The translations under genes and the position numbers were made by a program. The notes beneath the pieces were generated by a model that saw only the letters and a list, made by a program, of their open reading frames with translations, did no database searches and had not been told where the DNA came from. Shown one piece after another: positions 17,876-25,401 of a DNA stretch of 25,401 nt. How positions within the stretch are numbered: position 1 is the stretch's first letter; each line of letters begins with the position of its first letter. The stretch is from Penium margaritaceum (lineage: Eukaryota; Streptophyta; Zygnematophyceae; Desmidiales; Peniaceae), in the NCBI GenBank assembly GCA_023375785.1, contig SZWC01019024.1, positions 27,411-52,811 on the forward strand, read 5' to 3'.

Positions 17876-17887
17876 GGTCCAATACCA
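17876..17887 (-). other. C: degenerate primer-binding site
   Basis: The sense strand reads TGGTATTGGACC, matching TGGTATCAGAGC at 9 of 12 positions. It lies directly against the LTR end TGAGAATGTG (plus-strand reading), as in element A. Confidence 0.7.
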
Positions 17888-18299
17888 TGAGAATGTGCTT
17901 GGCAGCTTCCTAGAATTGTTGCTGCTAATGTGGCAACACCGCCCGAGTCAGCTAATGCACTAGCATGCAAGGCAGGTGCAAGAAAGCAAGGGTCTGGCTA
18001 TGGGAGACGTGCATAGTTCCATCAGTTCAAAGAGAAATGGCAAGTGATAGGCACACAGCACGAATAGCTACCACTGGAGCCAGTCAAGGTGTGCGCTACG
18101 GCAGGTCAGTTTGCTGTAAACCGGCCCTAAACCATTATCCTGGCCAAACTCGGTGCACACACATCCTAATGCAGCATCGTCTATTCCTATGGATAAAAAT
18201 TCTTGAACTACGCATACCAGCTGCAGTAACCTTGGTAACCCAAGCCCGACTCCCCCACACCCTCCCCCCACTCCCACCCTTCTATAACGCTTCCTAACA
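17888..18299 (-). repeat. Element C: 5' LTR (right end uncertain)
   Basis: Starting at TGAGAATGTGC next to the degenerate PBS, it shares ordered blocks with the A LTR: AGCTTCCTAG, GAGTCAGCT, GCAAGGGTCTGGCTA, and TAAACCGGCCCTAAACCATTATCCTGGCC. Similarity is clear to about 18200. The end at 18299 is chosen only because CCTAACA there gives a plausible CA terminus. The TATA-like position has decayed (GAATAGCTA). Confidence 0.6.
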
Positions 18300-18648
18300 C
18301 AAAAATCTCCGGCACCTCTGCAGACATTCTTCGTGTTTGCCTCCCCAAATTACACCCTCCTCAGTAACATTTAACCACATCGCATGCACTGTAAAAGATG
18401 AATGTGACACAATCATTAGATCCCCCCTCCTACCAAGTTCCACAGATATCCTGGAAATCTTGGTCCCTCACATTGCACACTGAGCAATTACACCTGCTTA
18501 GAGGGCCGGTTGAAGTGGGGAAGCGGTGGACATTAGGGTAGAGGGGGTGGGGGAGGAGGTGGTGATAATGGGCCATAAGGCTGAATGGAAAACCAGGACT
18601 CTAAGTTCACTGAGCACGCCTGCCTAGCCTGAACAGCAAATTTGGCAA
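18300..18648. other. Unassigned spacer
   Basis: I see no gene, LTR or tandem repeat in this stretch. It includes a G-rich run at 18535-18560. It may be original host DNA between two LTR insertions, or the diverged remainder of the C LTR. Confidence 0.4.
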
Positions 18649-18890
18649 TGAGAAACTGTTGGGAAGCTTCTTAGCCCAATTATTGTTGACTAGGCAACAA
18701 TGTCATAGTCAACCAGTGTAATTTTAATCACAGAATGCATAGGCAGCAAGGGTGTCTGCAGTCTCGAAACTTCCATTGCACAAAGCATGAGAAACTGTCG
18801 CTGGTGCCGAGCAGGTGGAGCACCGTAGAAAGTGAGTTTGCTCTAGCATAGCTACAAGATCACAGTTTTTTTCGCAACTCTGTGCACACT
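18649..18890 (-). repeat. Element F: C-type LTR fragment interrupted by B
   Basis: TGAGAAACTGTTGGGAAGCTTCTTAG at the left end aligns with the inner LTR end of A and C. Further shared blocks are TTGACTAGGCAACAATGTCATAGTCA and GCAGCAAGGGTGTCTGC. Near the right edge, TTTCGCAACTCTGTGCACAC aligns with CCAAACTCGGTGCACAC of the C LTR. No PBS precedes it, so it is an outer LTR end or a solo LTR. Similarity stops exactly where element B begins. Confidence 0.6.
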
Positions 18891-19568
18891 TGTTAGAATA
18901 GAGTAAATAGGATTGATTAGGGCATGCAGGCCCATGCGAAAAATGTCATGAGCTCTGTGTGTGAGAGGCAGACAGTGAAGGCCAAATATGGCTAAGTCTG
19001 AAACGCTTTTTAAGAACAAGGAGAGTTTGCAAATGAGCCCCTAGCGGGCTTATGTAGGGCCGCCGACAGCTAGCCGCACCGGGCTCCGTCACCCCCGCTC
19101 AGCCCAGACGAGTCAGCAGGGAGAGCGCACTGCATACACCACGTGAACAACAATGGTGGTCTCCTCGAGGCACCGGAATAGCTCTTCGAGTGCCCAGGTC
19201 TCGACCACCGAGAAAATACGAGCAGTGCTAGAAACACTCGGCATCAGCGTCCAGACATCGAAAACGGCTTTCTAAACATCGGAAGCACTACTAGAGTCGT
19301 TGGATCTCCTCGTCGCACTGGTATAGTCCACCGGGTGCGCGGGTCTCAACCCACCAAGAAAAGTCTCCTAGCTCCCGACAAGCCAACCAGGCTGCCGAAA
19401 CGCATTGACCGCGTCTCGCCGGCGCTGTCGTAGGTGCTGGAGAAGTCTCAAGATACTCCGGAGGCCCATCATTTTATCAGTCTCTCCTCTATCCTATACC
19501 ACCACCGTGGGGTACATGGGTAATCCATCGGCGCCGCTCGTGACGGGTGGAAGCCATACAAACCAACA
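18891..19568 (-). repeat. Element B: 3' LTR (678 bp)
   Basis: On the plus strand it runs from TGTTAGAATAG to AAACCAACA. It aligns over ~640 bp with 24480-25134, with about 60 differences by eye (near 9-10%). It includes two copies of the GGTCGAGACCC-type module (cores at 19196 and 19341). The terminal segment GACGGGTGGAAGCCATACAA is shared with the A LTR; the rest is not. Confidence 0.85.
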
Positions 19569-19578
19569 CTCCCCCTGG
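19569..19578 (-). other. Element B: polypurine tract
   Basis: CTCCCCCTGG reads CCAGGGGGAG on the sense strand, immediately before the LTR start TGTTGGTTTG. It matches the PPTs of A and D. Confidence 0.8.
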
Positions 19579-19729
19579 CTGACATGGCCATCACCGCCAC
19601 AACAAGTGAGCTAAGGCACGGAATAACAGCATATGCAAAACCACAATCTGCACCAGTCAACCACACACACACATACATCTGCTGGCCATCCAAGCACAGA
19701 GGCTAGGCCCGATGCCCCTCTGGAGCAGC

Positions 19730-20010
19730 ATGAAGGTCACAAGGTCTCCTCACGACACTTGTATATCCTACCAAGTGTCTGGGTCTCGACCATTCGAGGA
19801 GTCATGCACATCATGCACAATTCAAACGACAAGAGGGTCTCCTTGTGACACTATGGGTACCAGTGCCTGGGTCTCCACCGCTACGAGAAATCCAACAGGT
19901 GTCCGTGCACCGCCCACAATAGCATCATCAACAAACACACATGAACATAGAAGGATCTCCTCATAACAAGGGTGCAACCCACCACGTGTCTGGGTCTCGA
20001 CCACTAGAGT
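19730..20010 (-). repeat. B: interior copies of the GGTCGAGACCC module
   Basis: Cores occur at 19781 (GGGTCTCGACC), 19869 (GGGTCTCCACC) and 19992 (GGGTCTCGACC). Each is preceded some 40 bp earlier by GGTCTCCT or GATCTCCTC and a CACCAAGTG-like segment. They lie between the protein frame and the PPT, as in A. Confidence 0.75.
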
Positions 20011-20340
20011 GCTACCATCCACATACAATCACATACAACTTTGCAGGCACGTAGCGTGAGCCACACATCGGCTCCTGTAGTATACTCATGGCAGAGCATG
20101 GAACCCTCGCCATGCATCTCCCATAACGTCGCGCCAAGTCGACGTCCACACAACACTCCCCCTGGGCAGATGAATCTAGCGCCGATGTCCTCGATGGAGA
20201 TGCTACTACCGTAGCTGAAAAAGAACAGATCCTAGGCGATAAAAAATGTGGTCTCTCCATCACGTAGAGACAGATCCCCCTGTCACGTACGAGTCTGTTC
20301 CCACCCTCAAAGATGAAGTGGTGTCTCCGGCTACGGCTCC

Positions 20341-21510
20341 TCACGATGCCCATGCATCTCCTAGAGTGTACCAATCCTTGTGTGACTGCCAAGGGTCCCA
20401 ACTCATAGTCTCTCCTCTCTCCGCTCTACTGCGATGCATCTGTGAGCGCCGGGAGAAAGGGAATGCACGAGCAGCATGCAAGCGTGGATGAAGTGGCACA
20501 GCTGGCCTCCGAGGCGGGATAGAGCACCCTGAAGCACGAGGGTGTACCGCCATAAGAGGAAGACGGGTGGGACGACCAACCGAACCACCACACATGGGCA
20601 ACGATGACGATGAAGTAGCTGAAGTGGGTGGATGGAGGTGCGTGATGGAAGCAGGAGTAGACAGAGGAGTGATGATGGAGTCGTGGGGAATGAGGATGGC
20701 AACAATTGAAGGCATACTCACCTCTCCCATGGTAATGTCTCCATCGGACATCATACTCGGAGCTAGTATAGGATCCTCCCTGAGGATGGGTTTGCAAGAT
20801 CATGATAGTGGAAAGCTCATGCCGATAGTCGTGGTCCTCCCTTGCACAGAAAGTTGTTTCTATGTTGCCATCACCTCCCGCTGCAACATCGTTGCACACT
20901 CCTGGAAGTCAGCGTAAGTTGCCTCGGACATGCAGAGGTGGCCCATGTCCACCTCACGTAGGACCAACTCTATCTCATTGGATGTTGTACACACAAACTG
21001 TAGAACTCGCACATACAACTCTACTTGCGTCTCTTCTACTGAAGATGATGGAGCCAGTGCTCCTGCATCCTCCTAGGGGTCGACCAAACTCGCAGTATGC
21101 TGAGATGTTGGACAATTGGACACAGCTGAAGGTGTCGCATCCCGACCACAGCTCGTTTCTGTCAGACGAGGAGGGATGAGCGGTCGACTTCCAAGAGAGA
21201 AGGAGAAGGTAGAGTCATCATAGTCGGTGGGGCATGTGGAAATGTTGTCCGTGCAAGTATTGCCACTCTCAGCGTCGATGTGATCAGCAAGGTCACCAAC
21301 AGATGAACACGCAAGGGCATAACTGAGCTCCTGTTGACGAGGTGACTCCATCCGCGTGGTCTGATCTGCTACACTGTCCTCAGCTACCGGCGTACTGGAC
21401 ACAGCTGTGTAGGATTCGGGACGGACGACTGATCCAATGCCAGTCAAGGCAACGAGCAAGGGCAGCTGGTGCTCACGCATCATCTCACCGCGAAGACTGG
21501 TCACTGTCAC
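20341..21510 (-). pseudogene. B: C-terminal part of the unknown zinc-knuckle protein
   Basis: In a phase different from the N-terminal part, the minus strand carries LACSSVGDLADHIDAES near 21300 and then a stretch with VELYVRVLQFV and YADFQECATMLQRE. Both can be matched with A (SSVGDLSDTESV; AYVQSLMVKLQE; ARRAVKECVKDV). Stops at the VDP and MAT positions are TAG, and a later one is TGA. Farther left the frame encodes a Pro/His/Ser-rich tail of unknown nature. The segment is a decayed continuation of 21797-23017 after a frameshift near 21500. No known domain is recognised. Confidence 0.5.
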
Positions 21511-21796
21511 CCCTCAATGGAGTAAGGATCATCACCCGAGTGTGCCACGTGTGACGCCGCTCCTCCATGTCTACCAGACTCTGTAGACTCTGGGAACATT
21601 GGCGACTCTTGATGCTAGAGCTCGTCCTCGGGTAGCGTTCATGCCAAGGTCGAGTGTGCTGTGTCTGTTGCAACACATATCCTAGTGAAATCTCTCAGTA
21701 ATGCTGCTCTCAAGAAGTCCTCCACATCTTGAAGACCAGCGGATCCACTCTACTCCTACACTACGACCGCTGTCGGGCTGGTGTGAACCTACTCCA

Positions 21797-23017
21797 TTAC
21801 CCCTCCTCCAGATTGCTGCAAGAGGTATCTCGGGCCGTACGAGGCTCCTCTGCCATCACCGTGCGGCCACCGGTCGAAGCCGCAAGTGGCACTACCCAGG
21901 GACTCCGTGCCTGTACCACTTCTGATACAATCTGCTGCTGTAGAGCTTCCAGTTCCTGCATCAGCGTGGAAGTCGACCTCGATGACACGCATGTCTCCTG
22001 TACTAGGACCGCTGCCGGGCCAATATGAGCCGGCTGCACCAACTCCCCCATAAGTTTGCAAGAGGCATCTCGGGTCGTACGCGGCTCATCTGCCACCACC
22101 GGGTTGGCACCTATCGAAGTCACAAGTAGCACGACCAAGGGACTCAGAGCCTGTACCGCTCCTGATACAATGTGCTGTTGTAGAACGTCCGACTCCTCCA
22201 TCGGCGTGGAAGTCGACCTCAATGACACGCATGTCTCCACCATCAACGCCATATGTGGATCTGACTCCACATCATGTATCAAGACCTTGACATCCGCGTC
22301 TGCATGAGGTGACTCTGAGATGCTCCTCACAGGTGAAGATGCTGACCCTGTCGATATCGATTTGGCTGGTTGTCCCAGACAGCCACTCTCCCCCTCGACA
22401 CGAAAAGCGATGGTAGCCCTGGGAGCGGACAAGCTGTCTGAGCTCTGTCCAGCATGACGGGTCATGCGGCGACGACGACCACGCGCTCGAGATGGACCAT
22501 GGAAAGATGAGTCATCCACAGGGAGCGTGGCGGCATAATGAAGGCTCGAGAGGATGGTAGCCACTCGATATGGGTCGGAGGGTAAAGCTGAAGAAGCATC
22601 ATGAGGCGATGCAGAAGAAGAAGATGCAAAGGAAGGCAGGGAAGTCATCGACAGACTCATGGAAGCAGCACGCTCGGTGATGACAAGGTCACATAGCTGC
22701 TTCATCATCCGCTTCAGGCCGTGGATCTCAGCGAGCATGACCGCCAGAGGTCTTGTGAGTGGACCCGCCAACGTCGGCAGATCCTCATCCTATGGAGGAC
22801 GTGTGCTCTCAGGGGACCAAAGCCAAGGCAGATTCCAGCCCAGAGGACGCGTCCAGCATCGATGCCAACCGTGACGTCCATCACCAAAGTGGTAGCAGGC
22901 CAATGCACTAGACGCCTGTTGCCATGTCGGCAAACTCATCTTGAGTGCCTGACAATGTGGGTGCGGAGAGCACCTGCTCCCGACGCTAAAGCACCAAGCC
23001 CCGGGAGACGAGGACAC
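21797..23017 (-). pseudogene. B: unknown zinc-knuckle Gag-like protein, N-terminal part
   Basis: One phase spans 407 codons from the ATG at 23017, broken by a single TAG at 22790-22792 and ended by TAA at 21797-21799. In order: a short N-terminal part with MSLPTWQQAS; knuckle CYHFGDGRHGWHRC (22856-22897; second Cys replaced by Phe); Trp/Pro-rich RPLGWNLPWLW; AEIHGLKRMMKQL; a Ser-rich stretch; basic RARGRRRRMTRH; and an acidic/Ser region with an 80-residue tandem repeat. The order and several motifs match the A protein (CYYCRDRQHGWRQC, EVRNLKRMV, Ser-rich, Arg-rich). No enzyme motif is seen. Function is unknown; RNA binding is likely from the knuckle. Confidence 0.7.
21819..22240 (-). repeat. 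B: in-frame 240-bp tandem duplication in the unknown protein
   Basis: GTCGACCTCGATGACACGCA at 21972 recurs at 22212 with one change, and GCAAGAGGTATCTCGGGCCG at 21819 recurs near 22059, a period of 240 bp. At protein level it duplicates 80 residues (ETCVSLRSTSTPMEES... / ETCVSSRSTSTLMQEL...). The period is a multiple of three, so the frame is kept. Confidence 0.8.
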
Positions 23018-23219
23018 TGTTGGAAACCGTCATTGTGACGAGTCGTGGAGCTGAGGTGAACAAACGTGACCTGACCAGACGAGCTGCGAAACCACAACAC
23101 ATCCGGAGAAACTTGTTGCTGACCAGCTGTTGCTGAGGTTGTCGTTGATGTCATCAACCGATGCGAGTGGCCTCAGGCCACTGTCGTAGCACATGCTACT
23201 GCTGTAGTCACCGTTTTGT

Positions 23220-23460
23220 TTTCACCGAATTCCCGGGTGATTTCTCAGGGACCCTTTCCTTAGGGTTTTCATGGGTGCCCCTTCTCTTGAGTACCTTATC
23301 CCCGTTTGTTTTTTTCCTCGCCAAACTCTCTAGTGATTTGTCGAATGACCCCTTGCTCGGGAGTTACTTGACTGCCCCCTTCTTTTGGTTGCGTTTTTCC
23401 CCCCTTTTTTTCTCCTTCTTTGTTTTTTTTTCTTTTCTTTTTTTTTTAACTCAGGTCACC
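23220..23460 (-). other. B: strand-asymmetric purine-rich leader segment
   Basis: The plus strand has long T and C runs (for example 23396-23448), so the sense strand is almost pure A/G there. Blocks such as CGCCAAACTCTCTAG, GTTACTTGACTGCCCC and GGTCACCCCTCG align with 10700-10840 in element A. No credible protein is present. Confidence 0.6.
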
Positions 23461-23594
23461 CCTCGCTCTCATATGTGCCCCCTCCCCCTCTTCTGGAATG
23501 CCCTCGGAGACAAGGGGGAGGTGGGCGCTTGGGGGGAGGGGTGTTGGCCAAAAAAAAGGAAAAGGGGCGGGGTCAGCTCGAAAAAAACCGGGAA

Positions 23595-23610
23595 AGAGCG
23601 AGCTCGCTCT
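23595..23610. other. B: 16-bp perfect palindrome in the leader
   Basis: AGAGCGAGCTCGCTCT is its own reverse complement, followed by CTCTCGCAAGAG, which can form a small hairpin. It is a dimerisation-site candidate by analogy with retroviral leaders; no more can be said. Confidence 0.5.
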
Positions 23611-23694
23611 CTCGCAAGAGCGCAAGCGACCGAGGAGAGGGGGGGGGAGGGCGGGGGGTCTGTCCGCCCCTCTAAACCCGCCCCTCCGTCGATC

Positions 23695-23748
23695 GGCTGA
23701 CGGGGCCGACGGGGTCGACGGGGTCGGCGTGGTCGACGGGGTCGACGG
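23695..23748. repeat. B: 9-bp GC-rich minisatellite (six units)
   Basis: Six 9-bp units of the type GGTCGACGG occur in a row (GGCTGACGG, GGCCGACGG, GGTCGACGG, GGTCGGCGT, GGTCGACGG, GGTCGACGG). Next come GGGGCCC-type palindromic blocks to about 23840. It lies in the leader of B and has no counterpart in A. Confidence 0.85.
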
Positions 23749-23839
23749 GGCCCACAAGGCCCCTCCAAGGGGGCCCCTCTATGGGGGCTCGACGGGGCCC
23801 CTCCGAGGGGCCCTCGGAGGAGGGCTGCGAGGACCCGTC

Positions 23840-24340
23840 GACAACAGATGCGGCGGCGGGTGCCGCTGTTACGGTTGCTGCTGCTGCTACTGCTTCTGCT
23901 GCTCCTGCTACTACGGCTTCTCTACGCAGCACCTGCCATTGTTGCTAATGATGCTGCTGTGTTTGCCACTATTGCTTCCGCTACTGCTAATGCTCTTCTA
24001 CTGCAGTTGCGACTGTTGTTACCGCAGACGCTGCTGCTACTGCCGTAGCCGCAGTTGCTGCTCGGCATTGCAGCTGCCGCTGTTGCTGCTCGACGTTGCA
24101 GCTGCCGCTGTTGCTGCTGCTGCTGCTGCAGATTTTGCTTCTGCTATTGCTGCTCTTGTTGTTGCTACTGCTACTGCTACTACTGCCGTTGCTACTGCCG
24201 CCGCCGCGGCCGCTGCTGCTGCCGTCGCAACCATTGCTTCTATCGCCGCAACCGCTACTACTGTTGCCGCAGCAATTGCTACAGCGCCGTAGCCGCTGCT
24301 GTAGTTGCTGCTGCCGCTGCTTTGCTTTGCTCACCGCCCT
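23840..24340 (-). repeat. B: imperfect GCT/GCC trinucleotide tract in the leader
   Basis: GCT, GCC, ACT and TGC triplets dominate the plus strand. Open frames on both strands are low-complexity (Leu/Cys strings on plus, Ser/Asn/Ala strings on minus). It lies just downstream of the PBS in sense order, as in A and C. Confidence 0.8.
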
Positions 24341-24462
24341 TGTGGCGTTCACATGCAGCCACTTAGAGTTCCCTTACGGTCCTGTCGGCGTGCTGCCATG
24401 ATGCGCGTTCTCTTTGCGTTTCGCCCGTTATACTTCTATTGCTTCTGCACACGTCCCCCTGT

Positions 24463-24474
24463 GCTCTGATACCA
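24463..24474 (-). other. B: primer-binding site for initiator tRNA-Met
   Basis: The sense strand reads TGGTATCAGAGC, identical to the PBS of element A and standard for plant copia elements. Confidence 0.9.
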
Positions 24475-25134
24475 AAATAGATTTAATGAGGGCATGCAGG
24501 CCCATGCAAAAAATGTCATGAGCTCCTTGTATGAGAGGGAGACAGTGAAGGCCTAATCTGGCTGAGTCTGAAACGCATTTTAAGAACAAGGAGAGTTTAC
24601 AAATGAGCCCCTAGCGGGCTTATGTAGGGTTGCCGGCAGCTAGCCGCACCAGGCCCCGTCATCCCCGCTGAGCCCAAACGAAACAGCGGGGAGAGCACAC
24701 TGCATGTACCATGTGAACAACAATGGTGGTCTCTTCGAGGCACCGGAATAGCTCTCCGAGTGCCCGGGCCTCGACCACCGAGAAAATACGAGCAGTGCTA
24801 GAAACACTTGGAATCAGCATCCAAACATCGCAAACGGCTTTCCGAACATCGGAAGCACTACTACAGTCATCGGGTCTCCTCGTCGCACCGGTACAGTCCA
24901 CTGGGTACGCGGGTCTCAACCCAGCGCGAAAGTTCTCCTAGCTCCCGACAAGCCAACCAGGCTGCCAAAACGCATCGATTGTGTCTCGCCGACGCTGTCG
25001 TAGGTGCTGGAGAAGTCTCGGGATACTCCAGAGGCTCGTCGTTTTGTCATTTTCTCCTCTACCCTATACCACCAACGTGGGGTACATGGGTAATCCATCG
25101 GCGTCGCTCGTGAGGGGTGGAAGCCACACAAACC
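24475..25134 (-). repeat. Element B: 5' LTR (~660 bp, both ends slightly short)
   Basis: It aligns with the 3' LTR from AAATAG to CACACAAACC. At the PBS side it lacks about 14 terminal bases present in the 3' LTR (TGTTAGAATAGAGT region). At the outer side it lacks the last four bases AACA, because the E LTR begins there. Module cores are at 24766 and 24911. Confidence 0.8.
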
Positions 25135-25401
25135 TGTTGTGCTTTGTGCCATTCCTGTACAGTTTACTGTGACCACTCGGCCGTGTCCATACTCGTGCAG
25201 ATCCGTGAGGCAGGCGGCCCTGGTGACACCGGCGCGACGACAGGCGGCGGACTACCCGTCTGGAGCTGACCGACCACTGTTCCAGAGCCCCACATGTCAC
25301 CGGGACTCCTTGCTGTGCCTTCTACGTCTTGCAGGCGCCTTTCGGCGGACTGGGCATGAGGCCCATTTGCATGTTTTTGCATTATATACTCGCTGTCAGT
25401 C
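25135..25401 (+). repeat. Element E: start of a D-type LTR, cut by the window end
   Basis: TGTTGTGCTTTGTGCC aligns with the D LTR start TGTTGTGATTTGTGAC. Similarity continues through GACCACTCGGCCGTGTCCATACTCGTGCAGATCC, GGTGACACCGG and the TTTCGGC(A/G)GACTGG blocks. It starts exactly at the LTR terminus. Whether it is a 5' LTR or a solo LTR cannot be told from this window. Confidence 0.8.

Larger units (their letters stand above)
18891..25134 (-). mobile_element. Element B: second pol-less copia-type element
   Basis: LTRs at 18891-19568 and ~24475-25134, a PBS at 24463-24474 and a PPT at 19569-19578 define a ~6.24-kb minus-strand element. The interior has no pol. In sense order it has a trinucleotide tract, a GC-rich minisatellite, a purine-rich tract, the zinc-knuckle reading frame homologous to that of A, and a repeat-bearing 3' region. 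Its LTRs match those of A only at the TGTT end (~35 bp). It inserted in the F LTR fragment. The expected target duplication ACACT (18886-18890) has no partner in the window because element E begins at the other end. Confidence 0.88.

Noticed and set aside
18535..18570. G-quadruplex candidate
   Set aside because: There are only three runs of three or more G with short loops; the fourth would need a long loop. The evidence is too weak.
23161..23700. 179-codon plus-strand open frame with a hydrophobic N-terminal part
   Set aside because: It runs through T-rich and G-rich simple sequence of the B leader, antisense to the element. The Phe/Leu content comes from T runs.
23848..24401. Plus-strand Leu-rich open frames resembling membrane segments
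   Set aside because: Low-complexity trinucleotide DNA in the leader of element B; the sense direction of the element is the minus strand.
1..25401. Host protein-coding genes, rRNA or tRNA genes
   Set aside because: None of the remaining open frames resembles a known host protein, and no tRNA cloverleaf or rRNA sequence was recognised. The tRNA-like 12-mers are retroelement primer-binding sites.

Overview
The window looks like repeat-rich, probably heterochromatic DNA from a land plant. I see no host gene, rRNA or tRNA gene. Almost everything is Ty1/copia-type LTR retrotransposon sequence. The evidence is plant-style copia domain order (zinc knuckle, protease, integrase, reverse transcriptase, RNase H), primer-binding sites matching the 3' end of initiator tRNA-Met, 5-bp target-site duplications (TSDs) and nested insertions. 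The species cannot be named from the sequence. I name the elements A to F for this report.

Layout, left to right. 1-~400: AT-richer sequence with no recognisable gene. ~407-5548 (+): element D, a 5'-truncated, decayed copia element with pol and a 3' LTR. It contains a 241-bp exact duplication around a single N (4548-5030), probably an assembly artefact. 5549-6588 and 12639-18299 (-): element C, an old, heavily mutated autonomous copia element of the same family as D, split in its reverse transcriptase by element A. 6594-12638 (-): element A, a structurally complete 6.0-kb element with two LTRs, a PBS, a PPT and a CCTGG TSD, but no pol. 18300-18648: nothing recognisable. 18649-18890: F, a fragment of a C-type LTR. 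18891-25134 (-): element B, a second pol-less element with LTRs, PBS and PPT. 25135-25401 (+): E, the start of a D-type LTR that runs off the window.

The most interesting content is the A/B pair. Neither encodes protease, integrase or reverse transcriptase, so both must have been mobilised by an autonomous copia element; for A, whose LTR matches that of D, the D/C family is the natural candidate. Both carry the same long minus-strand reading frame: a CCHC zinc knuckle near the N-terminus, then an LKRM-containing segment, a Ser-rich stretch, an Arg-rich basic patch, an acidic region with an SSVGDL motif and, in A, a helical C-terminus. I do not recognise this protein. A and B also share a trinucleotide-rich leader, a strongly strand-asymmetric purine tract and a repeated module built on GGTCGAGACCC, yet their LTRs differ except at one end. 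This suggests a pol-less retrotransposon lineage with its own Gag-like protein that has changed LTRs.

Inferred order of events: C and F are oldest. A inserted into C and B into F. E inserted 4 bp inside the outer end of B. D lies against the 3' tail of C. By-eye LTR divergence of A and of B is about 9-10% each, so neither is very recent.
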